DNA from: Eonycteris spelaea | Taxonomy: Eukaryota; Chordata; Mammalia; Chiroptera; Pteropodidae | Length of the DNA: 64,000 nucleotides | Assembly: GCA_003508835.1 (NCBI GenBank) | Contig: PUFA01000070.1 | Location: forward strand, 7,701,001 to 7,765,000 | Direction: 5' to 3' | Shown: positions 1 through 13,243 of the stretch, piece by piece | Numbering within the stretch: the first letter of the stretch is position 1 | Layout of the letters: every line of letters starts with the position of its first letter | Notes under the pieces: model-generated | What the model was told of the DNA's origin: nothing | Databases searched by the model: none | What the model saw: the letters and a program-made list of their open reading frames with translations, nothing else | Made by a program: the position numbers and the translations under genes

Positions 1-2221
1 ATCTACCTTGAAGGCCCCTTGTCTCTCTTCTCTCTGGGGTTTATGCCTTCATGAAACCCTGGGTCAGATTTCCAGCTCGTATGCCTTCAACAAGAACCAG
101 GACCAAGCAGCTATTTCAGGGCATAGGTGTCAGCTAGAAGACTCTTCTGTTATTACTGATTTAAGAATAATTCATATCTAATGATAATCTATATGATAGG
201 AAACTATTATTATCTACTATTTATTAACATCATGAGAGCACAATATTTGAAGAAAGGTTTAAAGAAACAAAATAACCAAGATATAGCTCATATGCTTAGC
301 ATATTAATATAAATTAATTTTAATCACTGTCAAACTTAATCCAATCTTGGTTTTATCTTTCTTGGAGAACATAGACCTCAGTTCCATGCTCCTTTCAGTG
401 TGGGAGCACTTCTGTGTTCACTGAGGCTTATTCCTGAAGTGCTATGCAGACCTCCTCCAACCCTCGTTGGAGTACCCTGGGGCAGTGGAGTACTTCTTTT
501 AATTTTTTACAATGTATGGCTAGAAGAGTGCCTACCCCTGCATTGATACTCTGCTTTGATAACTTAAAAACATAGAGTCTACTCTTCTGCTCCAAATCAA
601 AGGCAGCAGTCTCTTCTCAGTGAGAACGCCTGGCTCTTCCTCCCGACTCCAGGCCCCTGCACCTCTCATCGGCCTATGAAGAACCAAATCGCTGAGTTAC
701 TGTAATACATTTCTTCATTTTCTCTAATGAGTTAGGTCTGATTGCTAATAGAAGGGCAACATAAATACCTAATCCGAATAGAAGTCATAAAAAAAGTACT
801 AAGTACATTTTCCTTCCACATTTTTTACTTCATTTTGTTAATAAATTTCAAAAAAATCTAAGTCTTGCATTAACCAGAATAGGTCTGGCTGCTTCCCCAC
901 AACACAGAGTACTGATAGCTGCTCTTCTTGATTTCTTCTAAAATACACCGTGACTTTTCTCCCCCTATCGCTTACCCTATTATTTCTCACCTTTCCCAAA
1001 ATAAACCCTTGAGCTATATGCAATTGTAGCATTTTAGGTACCCATATGAATTCAATAGCATTTTTCCTAATATCTATAAATATTTGTATCTGTATCAGTA
1101 TATGATAGCTTGAATATTTATAAAGAGAAAAAATCCTAAGTATTTTCCTCTGTGTAGAGGTTAGCACAGTGACACATGTAAAAAGACATTTAATTAATGG
1201 ATTCTGTCATAATAAGAATCAATATCATCCATCAAGTGCTCTTTCCATTAGCCTATACTGCCCTATTCATAACCATCATGTACTTTAGAAAATGAACAAT
1301 CTCTCCATTTTCATGACTGACTACTCAGGGAAATTTGCTTGTCAATATAATAACTGTAACATGATGATAACATTTCCCACAGTTAGATTTAATGCCATGT
1401 GTACATATACAGATCGAAGATATGGATCTCGTAAGAACCAGTGAATTTACTCAAGAATTGTGTAGTAATACTCAAGACCAGGAAGCTGAGACAACAGTCA
1501 CAGTGATATGGAACTGAAAGATAGAAATTGTGAGGATTCAGTCTACAATGGGCTCAGTAAGGCAATATGACCGACCACTGGATAACTCTTTGTCAGATGT
1601 TCTTCAAATACAAATGCTTGGGAGCCATAATAATGATGGAAGCAAGTCAGAATTACAGTTCAAGCCTCTGAGCACTAACTTGAACATAACAGAAAAAAAA
1701 ATGATTATTTATTTTAGAATCCTGCACCATATCATTTCATGGAGTTTTATTTTGGGGAACGGAAATATAAGATCTGGCCCAACACACTTGCCCTGAAAAT
1801 GCCTAAAAGGAACAGTCTCTCCTCAAATAATCCTGCTCCAGTTGGGGTAGAGAGGCTCAGTCAGAATTCCTGATTCTATGAGGATTTCAACTGGAAAACA
1901 GACCACGTGTAATTAAAAACATAAAATGTTTACTACCAAATAAACTTCCCTCCCTTCCACTGCCCCAGCCCACATTCCCACATAAGGGACAAATTGACCG
2001 CTGTTTGGGATCAGAGGTAAGGAAAGAGCAGGAGAGATGTTTGTATCTACATCACAGAGACAGATAATATACAATTTCAATTAACTAAACTGCAACTAGA
2101 TAATTCCTTACTTATCAATTTTTTTTCCACTTTCTGATCTCACAGTCTATCTCAGCAATCACTTTAAGCACAAAAGTTGTAAGTATCTTTATAGAAAGAA
2201 TGCAGCTTTTTAAGATCCTGA
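1..2221. other. Unassigned noncoding sequence
   Basis: I recognise no gene, RNA or repeat family here. The sequence is AT-rich with short runs of A and T. Positions 600-690 are somewhat richer in C and G, with CpGs, but carry no promoter motif that I can defend. The short open frames (for example 838-1167 minus and 1530-1796 plus) show no family resemblance and are no longer than chance frames in AT-rich DNA. Confidence 0.6.
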
Positions 2222-2734
2222 ATAATCACAGCAATCTTGCGAAAGAACAAATTTGGAAGTATCACACCACCTGATATCAAACTATACTTAAAAACTATGG
2301 TAATCCAAACAGCATGGTACTGGCATAAAAACAGACACATAGATCAGTGGAACAGAATAAAAAGCTCAGAAATAAATCTACACGTGTGTGGTCATTTAAT
2401 CTATGACAAAGGAAGCATGAATATACAATGGGGTAGAGACAGTCTCTTAACAAATGGTGTTGGGAAAACTGGATAGATATATGCAAAAAAAAAAAATGAA
2501 ACTAGATCATCTTCTTACACCATTTACAAAAATAAACTAAAAATGGATCAAACTTAAATGTAAAACTCAAAACCATAAAACTAGAAGAAAACACAGGCAG
2601 TAAACCCTCAATATTGCTACTAGTAATTTTTTTTCTGATATATCTCCCTGGACAAGGGAAACAAAAGAAAAAAATAAACAAATAGGACTACATTAAACTA
2701 AAAAGATTTGGCACAGCAAAGGAAACCATCTCTG
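2222..2734 (+). mobile_element. LINE-1 ORF2 segment, 5' of the HNRNPA1 insertion
   Basis: This is a sense-strand piece of the 3' part of LINE-1 ORF2. The frame at about 2237-2476 reads like the ORF2 C-terminal region: it contains [28 protein letters not shown] and [10 protein letters not shown]. The following AT-rich stretch matches the usual ORF2 continuation up to a GGAAACCAT block at about 2721-2729. There the L1 text stops, and it resumes at about 4592. The element is 5'-truncated near 2222, and frame breaks follow the first segment. It is a dead copy. The two halves belong to one element split by a later retrocopy. Confidence 0.93.
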
Positions 2735-2751
2735 TCAAAATGAAAACAGAG
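2735..2751 (+). repeat. Left target-site duplication of the HNRNPA1 retrocopy
   Basis: The segment beginning TCAAAATGAAAAC just before the retrocopy resembles the segment beginning TCAAAACAAAAAG just after its A-tract (4592-4607). Both correspond to the same stretch of the interrupted L1. A duplication of about 15-16 bp with a few mismatches fits L1-machinery insertion followed by drift. Confidence 0.7.
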
Positions 2752-2839
2752 ATACGTTCATTAGATCACTCCTCTCTGTCAGTGGACACCACAGAGAAAG
2801 CATTGTCAAAGCCACCCCTCCAGCAGTCATCATGCCTAA

Positions 2840-2938
<99 letters not shown>

Positions 2939-2941
2939 TAG

Positions 2942-3420
<479 letters not shown>

Positions 3421-3609
3421 TTCAGACATACCATACTGTGAATGGCTACAACTACGAAGTAAGGAAAGTCCTATCTAAGCAAGAGATGACTGACTAGTGC
3501 TTCATCCAGCCAAAGAGGTTGAAGTGGTTCTGGAAACTTTAGTGGTGGTTGTGGAGGCGGTGTTGGTGGGAATGACAACTTTGGTCATGGAGGAAACTTC
3601 AGTAGTTGA

Positions 3610-3894
<285 letters not shown>

Positions 3895-4194
3895 TAATTA
3901 CTGCTGGAAACAAAGCTTTGCAGGAGAGGAGAGCCAGAGAAGTGACAGGGAAGTTATGGGTTACAACAGATTTGTGAACTCGGCCAAACACAATGGTGGC
4001 AGGGCCTAGCTGCTACAAAGAAGACATGTTTTAAAGAATACTCATGTGAATGGGTATTTGTGACTAATCGTATAACAGGTTATTTTAGTTTCTGTGGAAA
4101 GTGTAAAGCATTCCAACAAAGCATTTTAATGTAGTTTTTTTTTTTTGCACCCATGCTGTTGATTACTAAATATAATAGTCTGATCATGATGCTG

Positions 4195-4200
4195 AATAAA
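4195..4200 (+). promoter_or_regulatory. Proximal polyadenylation signal relic in the retrocopy
   Basis: An AATAAA lies within GCTGAATAAATG in the HNRNPA1-derived 3'UTR. It matches the commonly used end of the parent mRNA. The retrocopy continues about 390 bp beyond it, so the source transcript read through this site. Confidence 0.75.
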
Positions 4201-4558
4201 TGTCTTTTTTAAAATGTGCTGTGTAAAGTTAGTCTACTCTGAAGCCATCTTGGTTAATTATCCCAACAGTGTGAAGTTAGATTTCCTTCAGGGTGATGCC
4301 AGGTTCCATTTGAAATTTATTTGCAACCTGCTTGGGCACAGAAGCATTGTCTTCAGAAACCTTGGTGTAGTTGAATTGACAGTTACTGTGTTGTGACCTG
4401 GAGTTCACCATTAAAAGAGCCACCTAAGCAGAATAATGAAGGGTTGTTTTTGGTTATTAATGATGTTGGCACATCCTATGCAATACATCTGAATTGAATT
4501 ATGGTACCAGATAAAATTATAGATGAGAATGAAACATGTATAATCCATTATCATGTAT

Positions 4559-4564
4559 AATAAA
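4559..4564 (+). promoter_or_regulatory. Distal polyadenylation signal relic in the retrocopy
   Basis: An AATAAA sits about 20 bases before the short A-run at 4585-4591, the normal distance to a cleavage site. The retrocopied mRNA was therefore polyadenylated at the distal site of the parent gene. Confidence 0.8.
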
Positions 4565-4591
4565 TAAAAAATTTAATATTCTCTAAAAAAA

Positions 4592-4607
4592 TCAAAACAA
4601 AAAGATG
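4592..4607 (+). repeat. Right target-site duplication of the HNRNPA1 retrocopy
   Basis: The segment beginning TCAAAACAAAAAG directly follows the A-run of the retrocopy and resembles 2735-2751. It is also the first resumed text of the interrupted L1. Confidence 0.7.
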
Positions 4608-5600
4608 ACCTACTTAATAGGAGAAGATATTCACCTACAATACATGTGACAAGGGGTTAATATCCAAAATTTATAAAGAATTCATACAACTCAACAACAA
4701 CAACAGAAAAAAAAATCCAATTAAAAAATGGTCAGAAGACCTGAACAGGTATTTCTCCAAAGAGGACCTACAGATGACCAATAGACATATGAAAAGATGC
4801 TCAAGGTCATGAATCATCAGAGAAATGCGAATTAAAACCAGAATGGGATATCACCTCACACCTGTCAGATTGTCTATCATCAATAAATTTTAAAAAAAAT
4901 GTTGATAAGGATGTGGAGCAAAGGGAAACTTCATACAGTGTTGGTGGGATTTGTAAATTGGTACAGCCACTATGGAAAACTTTTGGGTATTTATCCAAAG
5001 AAAACCAAAACACTAGTTCATAAAGATCTATGCATCCCTATGTTCACAGCAGCACTATTCATGCTAGCTAAGATATGGGAGCAACCTAAGTGTTTATCAA
5101 TAGATGATTAAATAAAGAAGTTATAGTAAATATATATAGTCATTTAAAAAAATAAAATTTTATCATTTGCAATGACATGTATGGACCTAGAGGGTATTAT
5201 GCTGAGTGAAGTAAGTCAGACAGAGAAAGATAAATACCACATGACTTCACTTATATGTGGAATCTAAAAAAAAAGAAAGAAAAAAAGAAATGAACACACT
5301 AAATGAAAAACAGACTCACAGATACAGAGAACAAACTGGTGATTGCCAGAGGGAAAGGGAGTTGGGGGGCTGGGTAAAAAAGGTGAAGGGATGAAGAAGC
5401 ACAAATTAGTAGTTACAAAACAGTCATGGGGATTTAGAGTATAGCATAGGGTGTACAGTCAATATTATTGTAAGAGTTTGTGTAGTGCCAGATGAGTACT
5501 AGAGTAATAGAGTAATACAGTACAATGGTTACATAAATGTCTAACCATTGTACTGTAAACCTGAAACTAATACAAAATAATTTTACAGAAAAAAAGAAAA
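4592..5600 (+). mobile_element. LINE-1 ORF2 end and 3'UTR, 3' of the HNRNPA1 insertion
   Basis: L1 text resumes with an ORF2 block containing GGGGTTAATATCCAAAATTT and ACTCAACAACAACAACAG. It runs through the conserved end of ORF2: the RMWSKGKLHTVLVG and LGIYPKKTK-like peptides and an AGGGTATTATGCTGAGTGAA-like block. It then enters a 3'UTR with GGGTGAAAAAGG-like text and ACCTGAAACTAATAC near 5560. An A-rich tail ends at about 5600. The 3'UTR type is shared by non-primate laurasiatherian L1s. Many frame breaks make it inactive. Confidence 0.92.
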
Positions 5601-6837
5601 AGAAAAACTTTACATCTGGAATATCCAAAAGGGGGTGGGGCGGGGAAAAATGTATCTTTTTAAATCAACATGTCAGGAAGTACATTCTGGGATCGGTGCA
5701 CTTCAGCCCAGTGTCCTACACATTATGTACTTTTTCACTGGCCATTTATGTTCAGATTAATGACACCAAAAGTGTTTCAAGAGCTTCAATCTTCAAAAAA
5801 ATATTCAATATTAGTCACGAAAATCTACTTGCTAAATGATGAAGCATTTTTAAAACTTTCAAATTAAAAACAGCTTTTTAAAATATCTTGGTGAGCAAAA
5901 ATTTTAATTAAGCAAAAGCTCATTCTTGCAGCATTTTCATTGATTGTTGCATTACTTTATAAGTGATTTGAGAATTATCCATTTTTTGGTATAATCCATG
6001 TATCTCTTCCCCTTCATTTAAGTAATCAAAAATTGTCGGCATCTGAAAATGAACTCATATGATAAATGGGTTCAGCACATAAATGAGTTCTTTATTCAGG
6101 AATTTTGCACTCAAGTTGCAAAGAGAAAAAACTTTCAAATGCTGTTTTCCAATAATGAATTCCAAATTCGACATAATTTTCTTTCAGAGTCTATTTTGTA
6201 AAAATGTGATTGTCCCACTCAGTCATTGAAGAATCTCCATAAAAACTCAAATAACACTGTTTAACCCAAATTCCATTAGCATACTAAATGTCAGCCTTAA
6301 ATGAAAAGCAGGATGAGGATTGATTGAGATCTTAAATGATCAATAATAGAAAATAATAAACTATAGTTATCAAAATAGCTACCACTCAGTAATCCTAACT
6401 ATTATGTTTTTAATATGTGTCACTGCTGTGCTTTATAATATATATTATCAAGCAATGGGCCTCATTTCATAAACCATATACAATCATTAGACATGTCAAT
6501 TTATAAGCACAGCTTGGATATACCATTAGAGAAAAGAGAATATACTGAAACCCTCAATTAACTAAACTTTTGCTGCACTCTATTTTTATGAGAGAAGCCA
6601 ATCGCAAGAAAACTCGTGGAGTGAACATTTTAAAATCCATTAAATCCTAGGGTTCCATGCGCATTAAGGCCGAATGCTTACATCAGTGGTTCCTAATCAT
6701 TTTTTTAAGCAATAGAAAGACTTTCCTCCCCCCAAAAAAAAAAAAAAAAAAACAAAAAGAGAGAAATTATTACAGTTAAAGGGAGGCATGTGGGGCAAGC
6801 AGGAAAGAGTTTCAGAGCTCTGCACACTTCTACCCTA
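5601..6837. other. Unassigned noncoding sequence
   Basis: I see no gene or confident repeat. A purine-rich GGGGTGGGGCGGGG patch lies at 5631-5645. A CAGTGGTTCCTAATCA stretch at about 6684 resembles the end of an old hAT-type element but cannot be followed. An A-run occurs at 6734-6751. Confidence 0.5.
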
Positions 6838-7150
6838 TGGATCAATCAGATAAGGCTGGGATACATTGTGGTATCAAAAAATCCCAAAATCTCAGTGGCT
6901 TAAAATAGCAAAGGTTTGTGTCTTACCTATCTAGGCTGCAGAGGCTCCATCTTGACACTTGCTACTATTATTACCATGAGAGGAAAGATGCAAGCCTGTC
7001 AATTAAAGGCTTCCACCCAGAGAGACTCTCATCTCTTCTGTTTCCTTGACCAAAGGAAGTACATAGTCAAAGCTAATCTTAAAGTGGTAGAAAGTATAGT
7101 CTTTCCAGGGGAAAAGTTAGTGGTGGACAGGGATCATGCCTAACATATGC
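6838..7150 (+). repeat. Old LTR-like or MER-type interspersed repeat
   Basis: The block AATCTCAGTGGCTTAAAATA near 6888 is the diagnostic opening of a common old mammalian repeat. Later blocks (CTGTCAATTAAAGGCTTCCA; GACCAAAGGAAGTACATAGT) follow the order expected in that family. A related but separate copy lies at 55520-56085. I cannot name the family safely. Confidence 0.5.
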
Positions 7151-7914
7151 CAACTGGCAGTGTCAAAACTACAGCACAGCTCAAAGCCACTGCCCTCATG
7201 GCTTCGCTTAGTGTTATTCAGACAAGGCATTGCAAGATGCAAATTGATCAAGAATAAAATTATTTTTATTTCATACCATAGATATATTAAGAAAGTTAAA
7301 TGGACTAATATATTAAAGAAAGATCTTAACAACAAGAAAGATTTTCAGAATATCCCTTCAGTCAGCTGGAAAATTCAATCAACCAGACAGAACACAATTT
7401 CTCAAATATATCATGGAACTTGCATTAATCTTTTTGCTTTTTAAATGAGGTTTAGTAATACTTAACATAAAACAACCTTCAAAAATTAGAGAACTGATAC
7501 TTCCTCATTTCTTCTTTTCTACTCTGTCAAACTTGTTGCAGGCCCAAACCACAAGCAAGTGAAAATAAAGAGCACCAGTGAAAACAACTTCAATGGCCAT
7601 CTATGTTATATAATAGTTAATGTCACCCTTAAGTGACTATTGATTTAATATTGTGTATAAAACAGGTTATCAGCTTATGAAGTATGATTAGCCTTACTGA
7701 CTCTCATCTCTCTCCTATCACACAGTGGACATAAGATTAGAGTCAACAAGAATGATCAAAGAACTTCCCAAAGCGGCAGCAAAAAAAAAGTGACAACTAA
7801 TTGAAAAAGACACACAGTAACCTTTTAACACCTTCATTTATGAGGGGTGAATAGTCTACACTTAGTAATTCACCCTCTGTGTATTATAGGACAATCTAAC
7901 AATTAATGTTGATA
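7151..7914. other. Unassigned noncoding sequence
   Basis: AT-rich, with no gene or repeat that I recognise. Open frames through here, such as the one at 7136-7444, run across the edge of the previous repeat and have no protein similarity. Confidence 0.5.
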
Positions 7915-8095
7915 ATGGTGACTTTAAGTCATGAATAAAATATCAAAACTATAATGATCTTGGGTGTATCACTTAGCCTCATTAGTGTTTAGTTTTATTA
8001 GCTAAAAATAAGGAGTAGGAATAAAACCTGATCCGTGGTTACTTGTGATTTTATGAGGCTTGAAACAATTGATCATCACTAATAAACTGAAACAA
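7915..8095 (+). repeat. MIR SINE fragment
   Basis: The text ATCTTGGGTGTATCACTTAGCC followed by a TTTTATTAGCTAAAAATAAGG stretch corresponds to the MIR core (loss of sodium-style 'CTTGGGCAAGTTACTT...TCATCTGTAAAATGGG' order). The alignment is diverged. No flanking duplication is visible. Confidence 0.5.
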
Positions 8096-8224
8096 GTGAC
8101 CTAAAGGGGAAAAAAAAGAAACTGAAATAGGGTAAGGAATTAGGCAAGAAGAAAAGTCGATGAAGTAAGCTGCCAAATGCTTATATGATTAAATAGGCTA
8201 AATATATGGTTCATTTGTCATAAG

Positions 8225-8720
8225 GATTTTTGTTACAAATTAAAAGAAATCCAGCATAAACCAGCTAAAACAATAAAGAAATGTATTAGTTTTCATCCCT
8301 AGAAAGTTCAGGAGTAATGTGGGTTCGAAGTTTGGTTTGAGCCAGTAGCACAAAAATGTCCACAAGGAAACCTAACCTCTCTCTGTCTCTATGCTCTGCC
8401 TTCCATAATGTCTACCTCATTCTAAAGCTACTCCCCTCATGGTTGCAATATGATTACATGCCACTTTCTCCACATCCAACATGAAAGAAAGGCATCTCTT
8501 GCTCAGCCTTCCAAAAAGTCCCAAGATTCATTACAATTGTTCTAGGCTGGGTCTCACGTTTGTTCTTCAACAATGCAGTTAGGTTATAGAGTGTTAATTG
8601 TCCAAGTGAATGAGGACCCATATTAGAAACTCACAAAGGGATGACCTTCCCCAGATGCACACAAGCCACAAAGGAAAGGATAGATACCCAAAAAAAGTAG
8701 GATTACTGGCAAGGAGAGGA
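8225..8720 (-). repeat. Old MER-type interspersed repeat
   Basis: The order of blocks (CCAGCTAAAACAATAAAGAA, CTCTCTCTGTCTCTATGCTC, GTCTCACGTTTGTTCTTC, GGATTACTGGCAAGG) follows an old repeat that I have seen in many mammalian genomes but cannot name. Strand is assigned by convention only. Confidence 0.35.
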
Positions 8721-8844
8721 AAATGATGGTTGGCAGATAAAAAGTAAATGTCTACTATACATAGAAGAAAGCAAGCTAGGAATGGAGCAATTTAACAAGT
8801 TGTTTTAATTTATTGGGAAGATATTCAAATACTTAAATTTAGCA

Positions 8845-9400
8845 AAGGACTGTTGTAGACACTAGTAGGGTGATACAGAAGTAAGCATATAGTCTCTGCC
8901 CTCTAAGTAACTTACAATCCAACAGAGGAGAGTAGATATGATGGTTAATGTAAGGTGAGAGATAGGGAATACCTTTAAAAGCTCAAATTATAAAAAAAAA
9001 AAAAAAAAACCTAATAAAGCACATCACAGAGTGTTTAGAATATCAGACAGAAAACAATTTACACTTCCTAGAAAACAAATAAAATTTCCAAAAAGTAAAA
9101 GAAGTACATATTATGTCTAGCTATTAAAATTCAACAGGATTGTCACAGAGTTTAAAAACTTGTCAGCTTACTTTGATCCTCAGAAAGACACTAAAATAGG
9201 TATTAAACAATTTTCAAAATCTGGAGCAAGAACTTAAGAATCAGGTCCCTTCTCCTCAAGTGTCATGGTCTTGCACATCAGTCACTGCAGTCCTAGACAC
9301 TGAGGCTTTGGGCATGTGGAAGACTTAAAAGTAAATCCAGCAAACGTTTCTGAGCACCTACTATGGCACAGGCAGCAAAGAATAGTCTAGCGGCGGAAGA
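8845..9400 (-). repeat. L2 3'-end fragments, antisense
   Basis: Two pieces look like the reverse complement of the L2 LINE 3' end. At about 8865-8935 'GATACAGAAGTAAGCATA' leads to 'CTCTGCCCTCTAAGTAACTT'. At about 9335-9390 'TTTCTGAGCACCTACTATGG' leads to 'CACAGGCAGC'. Between them lies AT-rich text with an A-run at 8992-9009. Confidence 0.5.
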
Positions 9401-9979
9401 TACATGTAACAGATCATTTCTATGGAACGTTTTAAAGCAAATTTTGAAGTAGCTGGACTGTGGCTAACAAAATCCTAGCTCCCACCACCCCCATTTCCAC
9501 CCTGAGCAAACATCCAACTGCAGTTGTCTTCTTAACTAAGAAAACAATCCATCTACACCATACTTTTAACTTTCCATCTTCCCAAAATTCCATTGAAACT
9601 ACCAACAGAATACCAAACTAGGGAAAATTCTACATAATTGCTAGAAACTAGAGAACAGCAATATCCACGTGACAGAAACAATGGGGAATTTCTGCTAGAT
9701 ATTGCACAGACAAAACCAGATTTGAGCAAGGGCCAACCCAACCCACATCTCCTTTGTGGAAGGAATTGTTTGCTGGGAGTGTAAGTGGACAGGGGTCCAT
9801 GAGAATTTCTAAATCTGAAAAGCATAGCCCACCTTCCATAAGGACACACAGAGAAAAATCACAGAATGCTCATAACAACATGACAGTTCAAAAGAAGGGC
9901 ATCATGCTAAGAAATCAAAACAACGTTTTCCAATGAACTGGGAAAACTAAAAGAAAACTTTACAAATCTATAATTTGTA
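9401..9979. other. Unassigned noncoding sequence
   Basis: No gene or repeat identified. Overlapping frames on both strands at 9553-9936 are short and show no recognisable domain. Confidence 0.5.
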
Positions 9980-10299
9980 TTCTTAATAATCAAAGAGACA
10001 TTGCATTCAAGAAAGTAGAACAGGCAGCAATCAGGAGAGGGTTTCTGGAGACTTCAAGAAATGAAAACGATAAAATCCAAATTAAATACTACAATGGAGA
10101 CATGCGAACAACGGTTTCACTATTTCAAAAAAGTGAAAAAAAACGAGAGATTAACAGATCGAAAAGATAAGAGGCAAGGAAGATAGACCTAGAAGAAACA
10201 AAAATCAAGAAATACTAGAACTTTTCGAAGCTGAAGAAAGACCAAGTATTCACATTAAAACGGTTTATCAAGTAGCAGGTATAATTTGTTAAAAGATGC
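9980..10299 (+). mobile_element. Old LINE-1 (L1M/HAL1-like), 5' segment
   Basis: The AAGAAAGTAGAACAG...GAAACAAAAATCAAGAAATA...GAAGAAAGACCAAGTATTCA order resembles the 3' part of the ORF1 region of old L1M or HAL1 elements. The text breaks at 10299, where an LTR-like element begins, and resumes at about 10695. Confidence 0.6.
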
Positions 10300-10689
10300 T
10301 GTATTACTTTGCTAGGGCAGTCATGACAAAATACCACAGTCTGGGTGGTTTAAACAGAAATTCATTTCTCAGAGTTCTGGAGGCTAAAAGTCCAAGACCA
10401 AGGTATCGGCAGGTTTGGTGATGTCTGAGACCTGTCTCCTCAGCTTGCAGGCGTCTTACTGCATCCTCATGTGGCCTTTCCTCTGTGCATTCACATAGGC
10501 TTGCTGTCTATCCACATTTGTGATAAGAACACCAGTCAAATTGGATTAGGGCCTACACTCACAGCTTCATTTTAACTTAATGCCATCTTTCAAAGCCCTA
10601 TCTCTAAACATAGCCATATTCTGAAGCACTAAAGGTTATGGTTTCAACATATGCATTGGAGGAGGAGGGACACAATTCAGATTCTAACA
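10300..10689 (+). mobile_element. Solitary LTR-like element with a 5-bp target duplication
   Basis: It opens TGTATTACTTTGCTAGGGCA and closes in CAGATTCTAACA, so it has TG...CA termini. Internal blocks (AGAGTTCTGGAGGCTAAAAG, GAACACCAGTCAAATTGGAT, CATATTCTGAAGCACTAAAG) are those of a widespread old mammalian repeat. Flanks are GATGC at 10295-10299 and GATAC at 10690-10694, a 5-bp duplication with one mismatch. This supports the edges and an LTR origin. It interrupts an older L1. No internal viral genes are present. Confidence 0.7.
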
Positions 10690-10694
10690 GATAC

Positions 10695-11500
10695 CAAAAT
10701 CAAGATGTTTCATGGGCATTTCTTTAAATTTAAGGATTTTCTTGATGACATTATCAGAGCTGAGAAAAACAAAGTAATAACAATAAAATCAAGCTGATGT
10801 ACGTTTTTCAGAATTTAAGTACACTGGGAAAAAGTCTGCAGAGTTTAGTGGGGGAAAAGATCTTATCTAAAGAATCGATGTACAACAAAGGTAACAGAAA
10901 GACATTCTCAAGACACAAAAAGTGAAGAATGTATACATCCATTTACTCTTTCCAAAAATAATTACTTCAAAAATTGGTGAATTGTAGTGGTACATAATAA
11001 CATTCTTATCAGCCATTCAAATATAGAATTATATCTAAATAATTATAGTAGCACTGTCTTAAAATGTAATTTTTTAAAATACACTTTTAAAAATTTTTTA
11101 AATGTTTTTTAAATTTTTAAATGTATTTTTAAGTAAGTCTTTAAAATAGACATGATATAAAAATTAAAATGTAAAATAAAAATCTGGATCTAACATACCA
11201 GATCATATTAAGGAACCTGGAAGAGGGAAGAGGGGGGAATAAAAGAATAAAGAGAGAAAAACTGATTTAAATATATCGTATTAATGATATATGAAATTAA
11301 CATTGAATAAAAAAAATGAAAACTTTTTAAATTATGAGTAGCAAAGAAAAATATCTCATATGGGGGGGGAACAAAAACCTCTTAAAAGAAGTGCAAAAAC
11401 TCAAAAAGTAATAAAATAAAATTACAGCAAACCAAATCTATCACTTGTGGTAATAAATATGAATGGATTAAGCTTCATTAAAACCCAATAAACAAATCCA
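10695..11500 (+). mobile_element. Old LINE-1 (L1M/HAL1-like), 3' segment
   Basis: It continues the interrupted element. CATTCTCAAGACACAAAAAG and CCATTTACTCTTTCCAAAAA match the order of the ORF1-ORF2 junction region of old L1s. The piece TAATAAATATGAATGGATTA near 11450 matches the start of ORF2. The element is heavily decayed, has an AT-rich middle (11050-11200) and stops abruptly near 11500. Confidence 0.55.
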
Positions 11501-13236
11501 ATAAGGGTTTCTTTTTTCTGCTTTTCTTTAGTTTCCAAATTGACTTCAATAGAAATGTTTTAATTTTAATTTAAAAAATTATATATAAAATGACTTATAA
11601 AATAATAAATAAAAAAAAAAAACTAGAAAAAGATTGTAGAATTTGCCAATTGTCAACTAGATGCTAAAACTACACAAGCTCATACTGCCTCAAGGCAAAC
11701 TGCCCCACAATCGCTCTAAAAGATCAGACTCTGTCACCCCTAGTTCTCAGCACCCCAACCAGAGTGGATAGTCGGGTTACCAAGGTCAACGAATCCATGG
11801 GCTTGTTTACGGCCTGGTGGGAAAAGATGGGTTAGAGCAATTAGATTCCCTCTCTGGGAATTATTGGAGCTGGAAATATGGAAAGGAAGTCAGTCAACAG
11901 TGAGAGCCAGAGTTACAGGGCTCCTGATAGCTCCCTAGGTATCTGTGACAAATTCTCCCTTTTTCAGGGGCAACTTGAGCTGCCTCTGTTCCAGCAGCCA
12001 AAAGAGCTGGATCAAATATGATAAAAAGTGGCAGATTCCATTAATGATCTGTTCCAATCAAATTTAAAAATTGACCAAAACTGAGTTGAATTTTGAATCC
12101 ATTGTGAGGATGTGAAGTTTACTTCATACTGCATAGTTTATTTAGAGTTCTGTTTCATAAGAAACAGCAAGGAACTTTGGCTAAATTGTTTAGAGTGACT
12201 AAAACAATTAACAAGCTGACTAGTGTTTTCACATCTATCTGAAACATGCACATTCATAAATAAAATCTACACTGATTTTTATTCAGGCAAACACTTTTCA
12301 GAATTCTGCCTGTTACAATATCTTCTAGGTAAAGGATATAAATTTTAATTTTAATCTTTACAATAAAAACTATGTGGCTGAGCTTTTTAAAAATGGTAAT
12401 GTCTAGTTACTATTTTTTAGAATCAGCAGTCATCATCATGTTTCTTATTGCCCATAGATATAATCATTAAAATAAAAATAAATAAAAGTACTTGACATCT
12501 ATTGCTTGCTGCCTTACCAATATATCTTGTAGAACCCATATGTTAAGCCAGAATTCTGTAAGGGTGCTGCCTTTCTGGTTTGCTAACTTGTGAGTAGCAG
12601 AACCTTCACTAGAATAATCAAGTGAGGTCAGCATATAGATCTATAAAGAAAAAAGATTTAAAACTTTGTGCTGCTATGAAAATAATGATATGATAGGTGG
12701 AAAATGACTGGAATCACACTATATTTTATTTATTCAATGGATAAATGAACATGGGAACAAGTGAATGAATGACAAAATAAACAAGTGGATAAAGGAGTAA
12801 CTATAAATGAAATAAAAATTTAACCTTTCTGTTAAACAATTATGTGTAGAAACAGTGGATAATCTACTGAAGTATTAATGAAATTAAAACTTCTCCAATT
12901 GGAAAAAGTGGGAGGAAAGTCTTTGATAGAAAAAGATGAAAGATAGTATCCCTTTTAGATAGATACTCTCTCAGTTTCTGCTGACATTTTCTGCATGTTC
13001 CACATTGTTCTGGTCAGCAATATCTGCTTCTTAGTGTCAGAGCCCATGTTACCAATAGCAGAAAAACTGTTTATGCACTTGCTCAATATTCACTATAAAT
13101 ACGGTCTTTAATAATTGTAAAGAGAGTTCTTTATTAAGTAATTTCCAAAATGCCAGCTATGTCCTTAATTTATTTCCCTAGGAATGGTTTTTCTTTCCTA
13201 AGAAAAATATTTTCATGTGGTCATAACAGACTTGCT

Positions 13237-13243
<7 letters not shown>
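11501..13243. other. Unassigned noncoding sequence
   Basis: No gene or confident repeat. Positions 11690-12010 are richer in C and G than their surroundings and look single-copy. Positions 12730-12800 contain several ATGAATGA/AAATAAAC-like words. Confidence 0.5.
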
